NCBI RefSeq assembly: GCF_007989085.1
Contig: NZ_BJVJ01000044.1
Coordinates: 1-51,775, forward strand
From: Pseudonocardia sulfidoxydans NBRC 16205
GTDB taxonomy: Bacteria; Actinomycetota; Actinomycetes; Mycobacteriales; Pseudonocardiaceae
Reading direction: 5' to 3'
DNA length: 51,775 bases
The notes beneath the pieces are model-generated. The model saw only the letters and a program-made list of their open reading frames with translations. It was not told where the DNA came from and ran no database searches. This document shows positions 25,629 through 34,967 of the stretch, piece after piece (the stretch's first letter is position 1; the number at the start of each line of letters is the position of its first letter). A program made the translations under genes and the position numbers.

Positions 25629-26710
25629 CCGCGGCGCCGGGAACCACCGTGACGGGGGCGGCGGCGCCCCGGCCCGCCGGCCGGTGGCGGCTGCTCGTCC
25701 TACTGGCCGCCGTCGTCGCCCTCGGGGTGCTCGTCGTCGCCTCGGTTGCGCTCGGCTCCAGCGGCGTCGGGTTCGCCGACGCCGCCTGGGCCATCGGCGC
25801 CCGCATCCTCGGCTCAGACGTCACCCCCGACGGCGAGCGGGTACAGGCGGTCGTGTGGGGGCTGCGGCTGCCGCGCGTCGTGCTCGCCGTCCTCGGCGGC
25901 GCCGCGCTCTCTGTCGCGGGCGTCGTCATGCAGGGGATGCTGCGCAATCCGATGGTCAGCCCGTTCACTCTCGGCATCTCGTCGGCCGCGGCGTTCGGCG
26001 CGTCCGTCGTCATCCTGTTCGGCGGGGCCGCCTCGGCGGGTGGGCGGACCGACCCGCTCGTCGTCGCCGGCGCACTCATCGCGTCGGCCGGCTGCGCGGC
26101 GCTGCTGCTCGGGCTGTCCTGGATACGCCGGGCCGCCGCCGTGACGCTGATCCTCGTCGGCATGGCGCTGAACTACCTGTTCAGCGCCGTCACCGCAGCT
26201 CTGCAGTACGTCGCCACCGACCAGCAGCTCGCCCAGATCGTGCGATGGACCTTCGGCAGCGTCAACGAGGCCGACTGGACGCAGGTCGCCGTCGTCGGGT
26301 GCGTCGCCGCCGTCGCGTTCCCGCTGGTCATGGCCCGCGCCGGAGCCCTCGACGCCGTCGCCTTCGCCGGTGACGACGCCGCCCGCGGCCTCGGCGTCGA
26401 CGTCACCGGGCTGCGGATCGTCGGCAGCATCACCGCCGTCGCGCTCGCCGCGGTCGTCGTCAGCTTCACCGGGGTCATCGCGTTCGTCGGGCTCGTCGGA
26501 CCGCACATCGCCCGGCTGATCATCGGCGCCGGGCACCGCTACCTCGTGCCGTTCGCCGCCGTGTCCGGTGCGCTGCTGCTGCTCGCCGCGGACACGGTGG
26601 GGCGCACCGTGTTCGCCCCCGTCGTCATCCCGGTCGGAATCGTCGTGTCGTTCCTCGGGGCGCCGCTGTTCCTTAACCTGGTGCTGGCCCGGAAGCGGTC
26701 GTTCCTGTGA
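25625..26710 (+). CDS. FecCD-family ABC transporter permease
   Basis: A 361-residue permease of the FecCD/BtuC family with about ten transmembrane helices. Conserved stretches are LRLPRVVLAVLGGAALSVAG, MQGMLRNPMVSPFTLGISSAAAFGA (split here), GALDAVAFAGDDAARGLGV for ATPase contact, and FVGLVGPHIAR. The GTG start overlaps the binding-protein stop as GTGA. Two copies of this single permease would form the channel. Confidence 0.92.
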   Translation: MTAAPGTTVTGAAAPRPAGRWRLLVLLAAVVALGVLVVASVALGSSGVGFADAAWAIGARILGSDVTPDGERVQAVVWGLRLPRVVLAVLGGAALSVAGVVMQGMLRNPMVSPFTLGISSAAAFGASVVILFGGAASAGGRTDPLVVAGALIASAGCAALLLGLSWIRRAAAVTLILVGMALNYLFSAVTAALQYVATDQQLAQIVRWTFGSVNEADWTQVAVVGCVAAVAFPLVMARAGALDAVAFAGDDAARGLGVDVTGLRIVGSITAVALAAVVVSFTGVIAFVGLVGPHIARLIIGAGHRYLVPFAAVSGALLLLAADTVGRTVFAPVVIPVGIVVSFLGAPLFLNLVLARKRSFL

Positions 26711-27537
26711 CCCGTTGCGACGAGCCACGCGGGACGCTGCAGGTCACCGGCCTGCGCGCCGGGTACGGGCGCACGACCGTCGTGCACGACGTCGACCTCG
26801 TCGCCCGCGGCGGGCGGGTGCTGGGAGTGCTGGGGCCCAACGGATGCGGCAAGTCGACGCTGCTGCGCGCGCTGTGCCGGATCGTGAAGCCCACCGCCGG
26901 CGCCGTCGAGCTCGACGGCGTCGACCTGGCCGGGCTGCACCGCCGTGACCTCGCCCGCGCCGTCGCCCATGTCCCGCAGGCCACCGCCGGGGCGTTCTCG
27001 CTGCCCGTCGCCGAGGCGGTCCTGCTCGGGCGCATCCCTCACATGGGGATGCGCCCCACCGCCATCGACCACGCCCACGTCGACCGGGCCCTCACGATGC
27101 TCGACCTCGACGCGCTCGCCGCCCGCCGCGTCGACGAGCTCTCCGGCGGTCAGCAGCAACGCGTCGGCATCGCCCGAGCCATCGCCCAGGACCCCCGGGT
27201 CCTGCTGCTCGACGAACCGACCAGTGCGCTGGACCTGCGCCACCGCATCGACGCCATGGACCTCGTCCACCAGCTCGCCCACGAGGCCGGGCTCACCGTC
27301 GTCGTCGCCGTGCACGACCTCGACCTCGCGGCCGGCTACTGCGACGAGGTCGCGTTCATGCACGCCGGACATCTGCTCGTCCAAGGCACACCCGCGGAGA
27401 CGTTCATCCCTGAGACGATCAAGCGTACCTACGACGTCGAGGTGGTCGTCACCTCCGCCGACGACGGAACTCCGCAGGTGCGTCCGGTGCCCACGGCGAC
27501 CCGCCCGCTGCTGCCAGCGTTGCGCGTGACGTGCTGA
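26707..27537 (+). CDS. Siderophore/corrinoid-type ABC transporter ATPase
   Basis: A 276-residue FecE/BtuD-type ATPase. Walker A is GPNGCGKST near residue 43, LGRIPHMGM is the family's conserved strand, the signature is LSGGQQQR, Walker B is LLLDEPTSALD, and the switch His is in AVHDLDLA. The GTG start overlaps the permease stop as GTGA. It completes a FhuF-like / binding protein / permease / ATPase operon. No terminator is evident in the 227-base gap before the convergent dehydrogenase gene. Confidence 0.93.
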   Translation: MTRCDEPRGTLQVTGLRAGYGRTTVVHDVDLVARGGRVLGVLGPNGCGKSTLLRALCRIVKPTAGAVELDGVDLAGLHRRDLARAVAHVPQATAGAFSLPVAEAVLLGRIPHMGMRPTAIDHAHVDRALTMLDLDALAARRVDELSGGQQQRVGIARAIAQDPRVLLLDEPTSALDLRHRIDAMDLVHQLAHEAGLTVVVAVHDLDLAAGYCDEVAFMHAGHLLVQGTPAETFIPETIKRTYDVEVVVTSADDGTPQVRPVPTATRPLLPALRVTC

Positions 27538-27764
27538 CTAATCCCTGCAGTCTGCTCAGTCGGTCTGCCGGAGAGCCTATCGATACTGATCTCGTCTCTT
27601 CGAAATTGCGCGATGGTCAGGGCGACGGAGCCGACGAAGCGATTCCGATTTATCCGTGGGAGGAGGGGGCACAGCGCACGTCGTTGCCGACAGATGGGCC
27701 AACACCCCCTGCTCGACGGGACCCGCCGACGGGGTGGGTAGTGATCGGCCGCAGCACACCCCGC

Positions 27765-29294
27765 TCAGGAGTTGGTGGGGAAATGCAGGCTTATGCTTTC
27801 TCGTGTGGCTGGCTCCGGCCACCGGGTCGTCACGACTTTGCCTCGCGTGAAGAAGTGAAAGCCGTCCATCCCGTGCGCGTGGGTGTCGCCGAACAGCGAG
27901 GACTTCCAGCCTCCGAAGGAGTAGTAGGCCATCGGCACCGGGACGGGCACGTTGATGCCGATCATGCCGACCTCGACCTCGTCCTGGAAGCGTCGCGCAG
28001 CGCGACCGTCGTTGGTGAAGAGGGCGGTGCCGTTGCTGTACGGGCTCGAATTGATTAGCGCGATGGCGTCGTCGAGCGTGGCCACCCGGACGACCGACAG
28101 CACGGGGCCGAAGATCTCGTCGGTGTAGATGGACATGTTTCTGGTGACGTCGTCGAACAGTGTCGGGCCGACGAAGAAGCCGGGTCCGTCCGCGTCGTAG
28201 TTCGCGCGACGGCCGTCGACGACGAGGGTGGCGCCGGCCGCCTCGCCGGCGTCGATGTAGGCGGTGACCCGCTTCTGCGCCGCCTTCGAGACCAGGGGGC
28301 CCATGTCGTTGGAACGGCGTCCGTCACCCGTCTCCAGTACCTTCGCGCGGTCGGCGATGCGCCCGACGAGTGCATCGGCGATGTCGCCGACCGCGACGAG
28401 CGCCGAGACCGCCATGCAACGCTCGCCTGCCGAGCCGAACGCGGCGTTGACGGCCTGGTCCGCAGCGAGGTCCAGGTCCGCGTCCGGGAGGACCACCATG
28501 TGGTTCTTGGCCCCGCCGAGCGCCTGCACCCGCTTACCCTGCGCGGCACCGGCCTCGTAGAGGTGCCGGGCGACCGGAGTCGAGCCCACGAAGGACACGG
28601 ATCGGACATCGGGGCTCGTGAGCAGCGCGTCGACCGCGGTCGCATCTCCATTCAGGACGTTGAACACGCCGTCGGGTAGTCCGGCCTCCTGCCAGAGTTC
28701 CGCGATCCACAGCGCGGCCGTCGGCACCTTCTCCGAGGGCTTCAGCACGACCGTGTTCCCGGCGGCGATCGCGATGGGGAAGAACCACATCGGCACCATG
28801 GCGGGGAAGTTGAAGGGGCTGACGATCGCGCAGACGCCGAGTGGCTGACGGATCGACGACACGTCGACGCCGGTGGAGGCGTTCATCGTGGCCGACCCTT
28901 TGAGCAGGTGGGGCGCCCCGCACGAGAACTCCACGACTTCCTGGCCGCGAGCGACCTCGCCCGCCGCGTCGGAGAGGACCTTTCCGTGTTCGGCGGTGAT
29001 GATCTCGGCGAGGTCTCCGGCACGGGCGTCGAGCAACTCCCGGAACCGGAACAGGATGCGGGTGCGCCGGGCGAGCGAAGTGTTGCGCCACATCGTGAAC
29101 GCGGCGCCGGCGACGGTGATCGCGGCTGCAGCCTCCTCGGCTGAGGCCAGCGGCACGCGGGCGCTGACCCGGCCGGTGGCGGGGTCCGTGACGTCGCCGT
29201 AGCGGCCGGATGTTCCTCGAACCTTGCGGCCGCCGATCCAGTGATGCAGGTCGTTCGTGCCGTGGTGCTGCGCAGGTGGTTCGGTGCTCAGCAC
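27765..29294 (-). CDS. mmsA: CoA-acylating methylmalonate-semialdehyde-type dehydrogenase
   Basis: A 509-residue aldehyde dehydrogenase. The catalytic cysteine lies in GSAGERCMAVS. The usual general-base Glu motif is replaced by GGAKNH, as in methylmalonate-semialdehyde dehydrogenases that release acyl-CoA. The NAD site segment is IVSPFNFP. It probably oxidises a semialdehyde (methylmalonate or malonate semialdehyde) with NAD+ and CoA. GTG 29294 overlaps the end of the cupin gene by seven bases; longer in-frame versions run through the cupin gene. It is the last gene of the catabolic operon. Confidence 0.9.
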   Translation of the reverse strand: MLSTEPPAQHHGTNDLHHWIGGRKVRGTSGRYGDVTDPATGRVSARVPLASAEEAAAAITVAGAAFTMWRNTSLARRTRILFRFRELLDARAGDLAEIITAEHGKVLSDAAGEVARGQEVVEFSCGAPHLLKGSATMNASTGVDVSSIRQPLGVCAIVSPFNFPAMVPMWFFPIAIAAGNTVVLKPSEKVPTAALWIAELWQEAGLPDGVFNVLNGDATAVDALLTSPDVRSVSFVGSTPVARHLYEAGAAQGKRVQALGGAKNHMVVLPDADLDLAADQAVNAAFGSAGERCMAVSALVAVGDIADALVGRIADRAKVLETGDGRRSNDMGPLVSKAAQKRVTAYIDAGEAAGATLVVDGRRANYDADGPGFFVGPTLFDDVTRNMSIYTDEIFGPVLSVVRVATLDDAIALINSSPYSNGTALFTNDGRAARRFQDEVEVGMIGINVPVPVPMAYYSFGGWKSSLFGDTHAHGMDGFHFFTRGKVVTTRWPEPATRESISLHFPTNS

Positions 29295-29692
29295 GTCACG
29301 AATACCTTCCGCACGGTTTCGACGACGTCCCAGCGTCCGCTCCAGCCTGCCGGCAGCACGAGCAGGTCTCCGGCCGAGATCTCGAAGGTCCGACCGCCGT
29401 CGCGGTCGGTGATGCGGGCCCGGCCGGACAGGATGACGCAGGTCTCGGTGTCGAGGCGGTTCTCCACCGCCCATCCACCTGGTGCGCACTCCCAGACCCC
29501 GATCCGCTCAGGTCCGCCGCTCGTGACCGGGCGCGACCTCACCTGGGGGTCGCCGGTGTCGGCGCCGGGTCGGCGCCCGGCGGGTGCGAGATCGCCCTCC
29601 ACCTCGCGTCTGCTCAGCCGAATCGCAGCCGGCACGTCCTGCCTCCTGTTCGTCGGAACCGTCGTGGTCGTGGTCGCTCGGGGAGTGCTCAC
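29288..29692 (-). CDS. Cupin-domain protein
   Basis: A 134-residue protein with one cupin barrel of the DUF861/EutQ-like type: RIGVWECAPGGWAVENR, TCVILSGRARITDRDGG, EISAGDLLVLPAGWSGRWDVVE. The classic cupin metal histidines are absent. These small cupins often accompany amine and amino-acid oxidases. GTG 29692 overlaps the upstream oxidase stop as GTGA, and its end overlaps the dehydrogenase start, so all three are translationally coupled. Confidence 0.8.
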   Translation of the reverse strand: MSTPRATTTTTVPTNRRQDVPAAIRLSRREVEGDLAPAGRRPGADTGDPQVRSRPVTSGGPERIGVWECAPGGWAVENRLDTETCVILSGRARITDRDGGRTFEISAGDLLVLPAGWSGRWDVVETVRKVFVTC

Positions 29693-31098
29693 CTGCGGGT
29701 TCCGACCCTCACGCCGAGCTTGCGTGGGAGGTCGGCTCCGATCCGTGCCCACAGCGGTGGTCGTGTACCCGAGTCGGCGCTGCTCTCGATGCGCATGATG
29801 GCGGTGCGGACCGCGCGCCCACCGAGGTAGCGCAGCGGTTCGGGCGGCAGCGGGGGCGCCGACGCCCGGCAGAGCGGCAGCGACGTCCACTCGTCGGACC
29901 TGCCGGTCGCGAGGGACGCCAGAACCTGGCCGACGATCCATGACGGGTTCACCCCGTGGCCGGACAGGCCCATCGCGTAGTGGATTCGCGTGCCGGGCTT
30001 GGTGTGGACGATCGGGGCATGGTCGGAGGCCATGTCGATCGGCCCGCCCCACGCGTGCGTCAGTTCGACGTCCCGAAGCGCGGGGAACAGCTCTCGGAAG
30101 TCGTTGCACATCCTCGCGACGGTCGCCTGGTCGTAGGACATCTTGTCCGCGTTTCCGCCCCGGAAGCCGATGGGTCCCGATCCGGCGCCGAATGCGATGC
30201 GACCGTCGTGTGTGGCGCGGAAGTAGTGCAGGAACATCCGGGCATCCCGGATCCCCTCGCCGCCGGTCCATCCGAGCTCCGCGAGGCGGTCGGGGATCGG
30301 CTCGGTGACGCACATGTAGCTGCTCAGGTTGACCATGGATCGACGGCCGACCGGGTCGGTCGTCAGCGCCGAGTTGGTGGCGAGGACGACCTCGCGGCAC
30401 CGGATCTCTCCCAGCTCGGTGACGATCCGGTTCGATGAGCCCTCGACGACGTCGATGACCCTGGTGCCCTCGTGGAGCCGCACACCCGCGTCGACGACGG
30501 CACGCCGCAATGCCCGCGCGAGTCGTGCGGGCTGGACGGTGCCGGCTTCGCGGAACAGGACGCCGCGGCCGAAGGCCGAGCTTGCGCAGCGGGCGGCCAC
30601 GTCGTCGTGTGTCAGTGCCTCGACCTGGTCGGGCACTCCGAGGCGGGCGGCGTTGTCGATCGCGCGATCCAGCGCGGCTTCCTGTGCCTGCGACGTCGCG
30701 ACCATCATGATGCCCGCCTGCGTCGCCCAGATGTCCTCGTCGCGTGTCTTCGTGAACTCGACGACGGCCTGCTGGGCTGCGGATCCGGCGTAGGCCAGCT
30801 CGAGGGCAGCACTCTTACCGAAAGCCTCGACCAGACCGGGAAGCTGCTCCCAGTAGCCGTGGAGGAAGCCTCCGTTCCGGCCGCTGGGACCTGCTCCGAC
30901 GATGTCCCGTTCCAGGACGGCGACGTCGAGATCGGGGTTGCGCTCACGCAGCGCCAGCGCGGTCCACAGGCCCGAGTAGCCGCCGCCCACGATGACGACG
31001 TCTGCTTCGGAACGCCCGATGCACGGTGGTGCCGGCGCTTCGTCCGGGCCCGACGACAGCGCCTCCTCGAGCCACCACGGGAAACTTGGGTTCAGCAT
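29689..31098 (-). CDS. FAD-dependent amine/amino-acid oxidoreductase (DAO family)
   Basis: A 469-residue flavoprotein with an N-terminal dinucleotide-binding motif VVIVGGGYSGLWTALAL near residues 34-50 and the DAO-family segment VLERDIVGAGPSGRNGGF. A C-terminal FAD-contact region (HYAMGLSGHGVNPSWIVGQ) also fits. Closest in style are gamma-glutamylputrescine oxidase (PuuB-type) and related secondary-amine oxidases that yield an aldehyde plus an amine. That product would suit the downstream aldehyde dehydrogenase. The ATG is 44 bases after the small Cys-protein gene. Confidence 0.85.
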   Translation of the reverse strand: MLNPSFPWWLEEALSSGPDEAPAPPCIGRSEADVVIVGGGYSGLWTALALRERNPDLDVAVLERDIVGAGPSGRNGGFLHGYWEQLPGLVEAFGKSAALELAYAGSAAQQAVVEFTKTRDEDIWATQAGIMMVATSQAQEAALDRAIDNAARLGVPDQVEALTHDDVAARCASSAFGRGVLFREAGTVQPARLARALRRAVVDAGVRLHEGTRVIDVVEGSSNRIVTELGEIRCREVVLATNSALTTDPVGRRSMVNLSSYMCVTEPIPDRLAELGWTGGEGIRDARMFLHYFRATHDGRIAFGAGSGPIGFRGGNADKMSYDQATVARMCNDFRELFPALRDVELTHAWGGPIDMASDHAPIVHTKPGTRIHYAMGLSGHGVNPSWIVGQVLASLATGRSDEWTSLPLCRASAPPLPPEPLRYLGGRAVRTAIMRIESSADSGTRPPLWARIGADLPRKLGVRVGTRR

Positions 31099-31142
31099 TG
31101 TCTCTGCTTTCGTGGTCGTGTCGGCGGGGGAGCCCGAGGGGG

Positions 31143-31370
31143 TCAGCCCTGCGCCCCGAAGTGTCTGGTGGGTCGTTCTTCCGACGGAGTCCCGCGCGGG
31201 CTGCGGTGTGTACAGGAACGTGGTGCGAGCGGAACCCACGCGCCTGCGCCCGGGCAGCCTCCCGCGAGGTAGGCGGACTCGCACTCGGCACATCGCCGTT
31301 CGGGCCTCGGGTCCGGGGGGACGAGAACGTCGCCGAGGGCATCGAGGAGTCGTCTGAGCCGGGGGTTCAT
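31143..31370 (-). CDS. Small Cys-containing protein
   Basis: 75 residues of unknown family: MNPRLRRLLDALGDVLVPP, then CAECESAYLAGGC and a later CTH. This could be a small zinc or redox site (C-x2-C-x8-C). GGAG lies six bases before the ATG, and it sits within the operon between the C-N hydrolase and the FAD oxidase on the same strand. The tail is Arg/Pro-rich, so the gene could be decayed at its 3' end. Confidence 0.45.
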   Translation of the reverse strand: MNPRLRRLLDALGDVLVPPDPRPERRCAECESAYLAGGCPGAGAWVPLAPRSCTHRSPRGTPSEERPTRHFGAQG

Positions 31371-31486
31371 CAGGGTCTCCGAGGATTCGTGAGACAGCTC
31401 GGAAGCGAACGGTCGATCGATGTCCAGGTATCGATGAGCCGAGCGCGGCGGAACGGGTGCCGAGGACCCCGTTCCGCCGCGGCGAA

Positions 31487-32350
31487 TCAGTTGACCAGCT
31501 CGCCGTACATCTCGGGGCGACGGTCGCGCCAGAACGGAACCTTGCGGCGGGCATCGCGCACCGTGTCGAGGTCGATCTCGGCGACGAGCAGCTCCTCCTT
31601 GTCGACCGACGCCTCGGCGATCACCTTCCCGCCGATCGGCGAGATGATCTTCGATGAACCGGTGCTCTCACGGTCTCCTTCGACGCCGGCCTTGTTCGGC
31701 AGGACGGCGAAGAAGCCGTTCTCGTAGGCCCGGGCCTGGGTGAGGATGCAGAACGCATCCTTGCGGTAGTCCAGGCCGTAGGTGGAGTAGTTGACCGGAA
31801 AGGCCACGATCTCGGCACCCTTGAGCGCGAGCGCCCGCGACCCCTCGGGGAAGAAGCGGTCGTAGCAGATCTGCACGCCCACCTTGCCGTAGCGGGTCTG
31901 GAAGACCGGGAAACCGTCGCTGCTCGGCTTGAAGTACAGCCGTTCGTAGCTGCCGGTGGCGCCGGGGCGGTCGGCCGGAAAGTACGCGGAAATGTGCGTC
32001 TTCCGGTACTTACCGACGACGCTGCCGTCGGCGTCGAACACGAGCGCCGAGTTGTAGTACTCGTAGCCGGCCCGCTCCGCGTACGGGAGGATCACGACCA
32101 TCTCGTGCGACCGCGCGACCTCGAGCAGCGGCTCGATCAGTGGCGATGGCAGGTCGTCGAACTGCTCGTCGAAGTTCGCCTCGTCGAGGCCCCCGAAGAA
32201 GCCCTGCGAGAGCGAAAGCTCCGGGAAGCACAGGACGTTCACCCCGGCGGCCGCAGCGCGCTCGGCGAGCGCGGTCATCCGCGCGACGGTCTCGGTCTTG
32301 TCCTTGGTAGAAGGGCCGAGCTGGACGGCCCCGATCGTGACGGGCTGCAT
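31487..32350 (-). CDS. Carbon-nitrogen hydrolase (N-carbamoylputrescine amidase-like)
   Basis: A 287-residue nitrilase-superfamily enzyme. The Glu-Lys-Cys triad is visible: Glu44 (CFPELS), Lys117 (KYRKTHI) and Cys162 (QICYDRFFPEG). Length and the QGFFGG segment resemble N-carbamoylputrescine or beta-ureidopropionate amidohydrolases, which release CO2, NH3 and an amine, rather than the AmiE group at 1238. AGGAG precedes the ATG. In this operon it may hydrolyse a linear amide or carbamoyl intermediate; this is inference. Confidence 0.88.
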   Translation of the reverse strand: MQPVTIGAVQLGPSTKDKTETVARMTALAERAAAAGVNVLCFPELSLSQGFFGGLDEANFDEQFDDLPSPLIEPLLEVARSHEMVVILPYAERAGYEYYNSALVFDADGSVVGKYRKTHISAYFPADRPGATGSYERLYFKPSSDGFPVFQTRYGKVGVQICYDRFFPEGSRALALKGAEIVAFPVNYSTYGLDYRKDAFCILTQARAYENGFFAVLPNKAGVEGDRESTGSSKIISPIGGKVIAEASVDKEELLVAEIDLDTVRDARRKVPFWRDRRPEMYGELVN

Positions 32351-32426
32351 TGCGTCTCCTGGGTCTCGTTGCTGCCGGTGGGTGAGGACAGGGCGGTGCG
32401 TGTGCGGGCCGCTGTGTCGACCGCGA

Positions 32427-33749
32427 TCAGGCCGGGTCCGGGACGGGCGAGGCGGTCGTCGGAGCGGGATCGGTGGTTCTGGTCTCGCGCAGGAACAACG
32501 TCACCCCGATCAGGGAGATCAGACAGAGCCCGGCGATGTAAAACCCGGGTGCCGTCGTGCTGCCGGTCTGAACGGTGATCAGGATCGCGACGTACGGCGC
32601 GGTGGCGCCGAAGATGACCTGCGCCCCGTTGTACAAGACGGATCCTCCGGTGTAGCGGACGGCGGGCGGGAAGTTTTCGACGAGAATCGCTGCCGTCATC
32701 GACGCCGACGCGGCCATCGGCAGTGCGAGTAGAATCTGGCCGACAACCGCGCCGGAAATGCTGCCGCTGCTGGCCAGCATGAGTGCCGGCACCGGCATCA
32801 CCACGAATCCGGCGGCGCCGATCTGCAGCACCCGTCGACGTCCGATCCTGTCCGACAACGATCCGAAGAGGGGTAGGCAGAGGGCGCAGACGACGACGGC
32901 GACGGAGTTGGTGATCAGGGCGACTGTTCGGCCGAGCTGAGTCGTCTGTTGGATGTAGGTCGGGAGATAGGTGAACAGGATGTAGAAGCCGACAGCGGTC
33001 GGGATCACGCCGAGGAAGACCGCGAGCATCACGCGGCCGTGTTCGGAGAAACATGTCCGAAGCGGCCTGGTCTCGATGTCGTTGTTCTCCTGAAGTTCCT
33101 GGAAGGCAGGAGTGTCCTCGAGTCGGAGCCGGATGAACAGGCCGATCAGGCCGAGGGGGAGTGCGAGCAGGAACGGCAGTCGCCAGCCCCATTGCTCGAA
33201 TGCAGGCCCGGTCCAGACGGAGACAACCGTCACGACACCGAGAGCGAGCAGCAGTCCCACTGATGTGCTGACCACGAGGAAACTGGAGAACAGTCCCCGC
33301 TTCTTGCGGGGGGCGTGCTCCACGAGGAACGCGGCGGCGCCCGCGAACTCGCCGCCGGCGGCGAATCCCTGACCGAGCCGGCACGCCACGAGCAGGATCG
33401 AGGCGACGACTCCAGCAGTCGCGTGGGTCGGGAGCACGCCGATCAGTGCAGTGCAGCCACACATGATCAGGATCGCGATCGACAGCGTGGCGCGCCGCCC
33501 GATGCGGTCACCGATGATTCCGAAGACCACGCCACCGAGCGGACGGAGGAAGAACGCGATGCCGAAGACCGCGAACGTCGTGAGAAGTGACGAGGCCTCG
33601 CTGGTGGACGGGAAGAACAGCTTCGCCATCGTCACGGCCATCAGGCCGTACACGGCGAAGTCGAACCACTCGACCGCGTTACCGATGCCGGCCCCGACCA
33701 CGATCGCGGTTCTGCTCGACCGCTTCTCGCTGGATCTGCTCGAATTCAT
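32427..33749 (-). CDS. MHS-family MFS transporter
   Basis: A 440-residue, 12-helix major facilitator of the metabolite:H+ symporter group (ProP/ShiA/KgtP-like). The N-terminus is GIGNAVEWFDFAVYG, a hallmark of the group. The loop 2-3 motif is GDRIGRRATL, and GQGFAAGGEFAGAAAFLVE follows. It probably imports the organic acid or betaine-like substrate of the operon. The gene sits between the phosphotriesterase-family and C-N hydrolase genes. Confidence 0.92.
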   Translation of the reverse strand: MNSSRSSEKRSSRTAIVVGAGIGNAVEWFDFAVYGLMAVTMAKLFFPSTSEASSLLTTFAVFGIAFFLRPLGGVVFGIIGDRIGRRATLSIAILIMCGCTALIGVLPTHATAGVVASILLVACRLGQGFAAGGEFAGAAAFLVEHAPRKKRGLFSSFLVVSTSVGLLLALGVVTVVSVWTGPAFEQWGWRLPFLLALPLGLIGLFIRLRLEDTPAFQELQENNDIETRPLRTCFSEHGRVMLAVFLGVIPTAVGFYILFTYLPTYIQQTTQLGRTVALITNSVAVVVCALCLPLFGSLSDRIGRRRVLQIGAAGFVVMPVPALMLASSGSISGAVVGQILLALPMAASASMTAAILVENFPPAVRYTGGSVLYNGAQVIFGATAPYVAILITVQTGSTTAPGFYIAGLCLISLIGVTLFLRETRTTDPAPTTASPVPDPA

Positions 33750-33856
33750 CAGGACGACTCCCTCTCATCGCGGCACTGCGTTCTCGGGTGTTGTCTCTTC
33801 CGGTCGACCGGGTGCGTGTCGTGCACTTGCCACCGAGTGGGACTCGGCCCCGGCTA

Positions 33857-34936
33857 CTACGCTTGCTGAGGAACGGTTGCCCGGACGTCGCTGCGAACCG
33901 TGAGAAGGCGCTGCGGGTTGTCGGTGAGCATTATTTCGACGTCGCGCTCGGTCAGTCCGTCGTGGAGCAGTAATGGGACGATGTGCTCGTGGACGTGTGC
34001 GAATCCCCACCCGCCGAACTTGCGCAGCCGTGTCAGCACAGCAATGTCGTGGGAGAGGATGACGCGGTCGGTGAAGCCCATCTTTCCCAGCCGGACGACG
34101 GCCATTGCGAGGTCGTGGTCGGACGGGGGGTACTTCCCGTGGCTGTGCATCGAATGGTCGTAGCCGAAGAGGTCGAAGCCCAGTGTGGGCCCCCGGTCCA
34201 GTAGGGACAGTTGGTAGGTCTCGTCGTCGAAGTCCATGCTGACGTGGTTGAGGAGGATTCGGGTGGGGTCCGCGCCCTCCGCGAGTAGGAGGTCGAGTAC
34301 CGAGTGTCCTTGCTTCGCCCACGGCTGCAGGTGGATCGACAGCGTCAGTCCTGTCTCCTTCTGCGCCCACGCGGAAGCCATGAGTACGCGCCGCTCGGTG
34401 TCGGAGACGGTCGCGCTGGTCCCGATCTCCCCGATGATGCCGGGACGGATCCCCGAGCCGTCGGCGCCGTCGGCGTAGTCGGCGATCATCTCGTCGGCAA
34501 TGGACTCCGCGCTGCGGTCGGCCAGGCCGTCGGGGTGGTGGCGCTGGATGTAGTACCCGGCGCCCATCACGACATGGACACCTGCGCGCTGAGAAATCTC
34601 TGCGAGGGCGGCGGGATTGCGGAACGGGCGGGGGGTGCAGTCGACGACGGTGCGCCCGCCGGCGGCGACGAGCGGGCCGAGCTCCTCGGCGACCAGGGCG
34701 ATGTCGGTGAAGCGGCGGTTGCTGACGAACGCGGATGGGTCCCAGCGTGCCTCCGCGAGGTCGCTGGTCGTCAGCAGTTCATCGCCGAGCACGCGCTGGT
34801 CGTCGAAGGCGAGTGCGCCGAAGTCGGCGTACAGGTGTTCGTGCATGAGCGTCTGCCCGAGGTCGGCAGCATCGATCGGGCCGCACACCGTCATCGCCGC
34901 GCCCGGGAGCGGCGGCTGCGGGTCAGGGCTGGTCAC
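33857..34936 (-). CDS. Phosphotriesterase-family metal-dependent hydrolase
   Basis: A 359-residue amidohydrolase-fold enzyme. The first metal motif HEH is near residues 32-34 (LMHEHLYADFG). The bridging position, usually a carboxylated lysine, is Glu in GEIGTS, as in a known lactonase-like subgroup. A later metal Asp appears in ILSHDIAVLTR. His lies in ILLNHVS; HLQPW marks another strand. Members hydrolyse lactones, phosphoesters or cyclic amides. The start is 31 bases from the LLM gene. Opening a lactone or lactam produced by the monooxygenase is a reasonable inference. Confidence 0.88.
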   Translation of the reverse strand: MTSPDPQPPLPGAAMTVCGPIDAADLGQTLMHEHLYADFGALAFDDQRVLGDELLTTSDLAEARWDPSAFVSNRRFTDIALVAEELGPLVAAGGRTVVDCTPRPFRNPAALAEISQRAGVHVVMGAGYYIQRHHPDGLADRSAESIADEMIADYADGADGSGIRPGIIGEIGTSATVSDTERRVLMASAWAQKETGLTLSIHLQPWAKQGHSVLDLLLAEGADPTRILLNHVSMDFDDETYQLSLLDRGPTLGFDLFGYDHSMHSHGKYPPSDHDLAMAVVRLGKMGFTDRVILSHDIAVLTRLRKFGGWGFAHVHEHIVPLLLHDGLTERDVEIMLTDNPQRLLTVRSDVRATVPQQA

Positions 34937-34967
34937 GGTCGTGCCTCCTGCTCTCTGGGGTGGGTGT

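Noticed and set aside
27538..27764. Extra gene in the gap between the ATPase and dehydrogenase genes
   Set aside because: No frame with a start signal and protein-like composition was seen; probably just a convergent gap.
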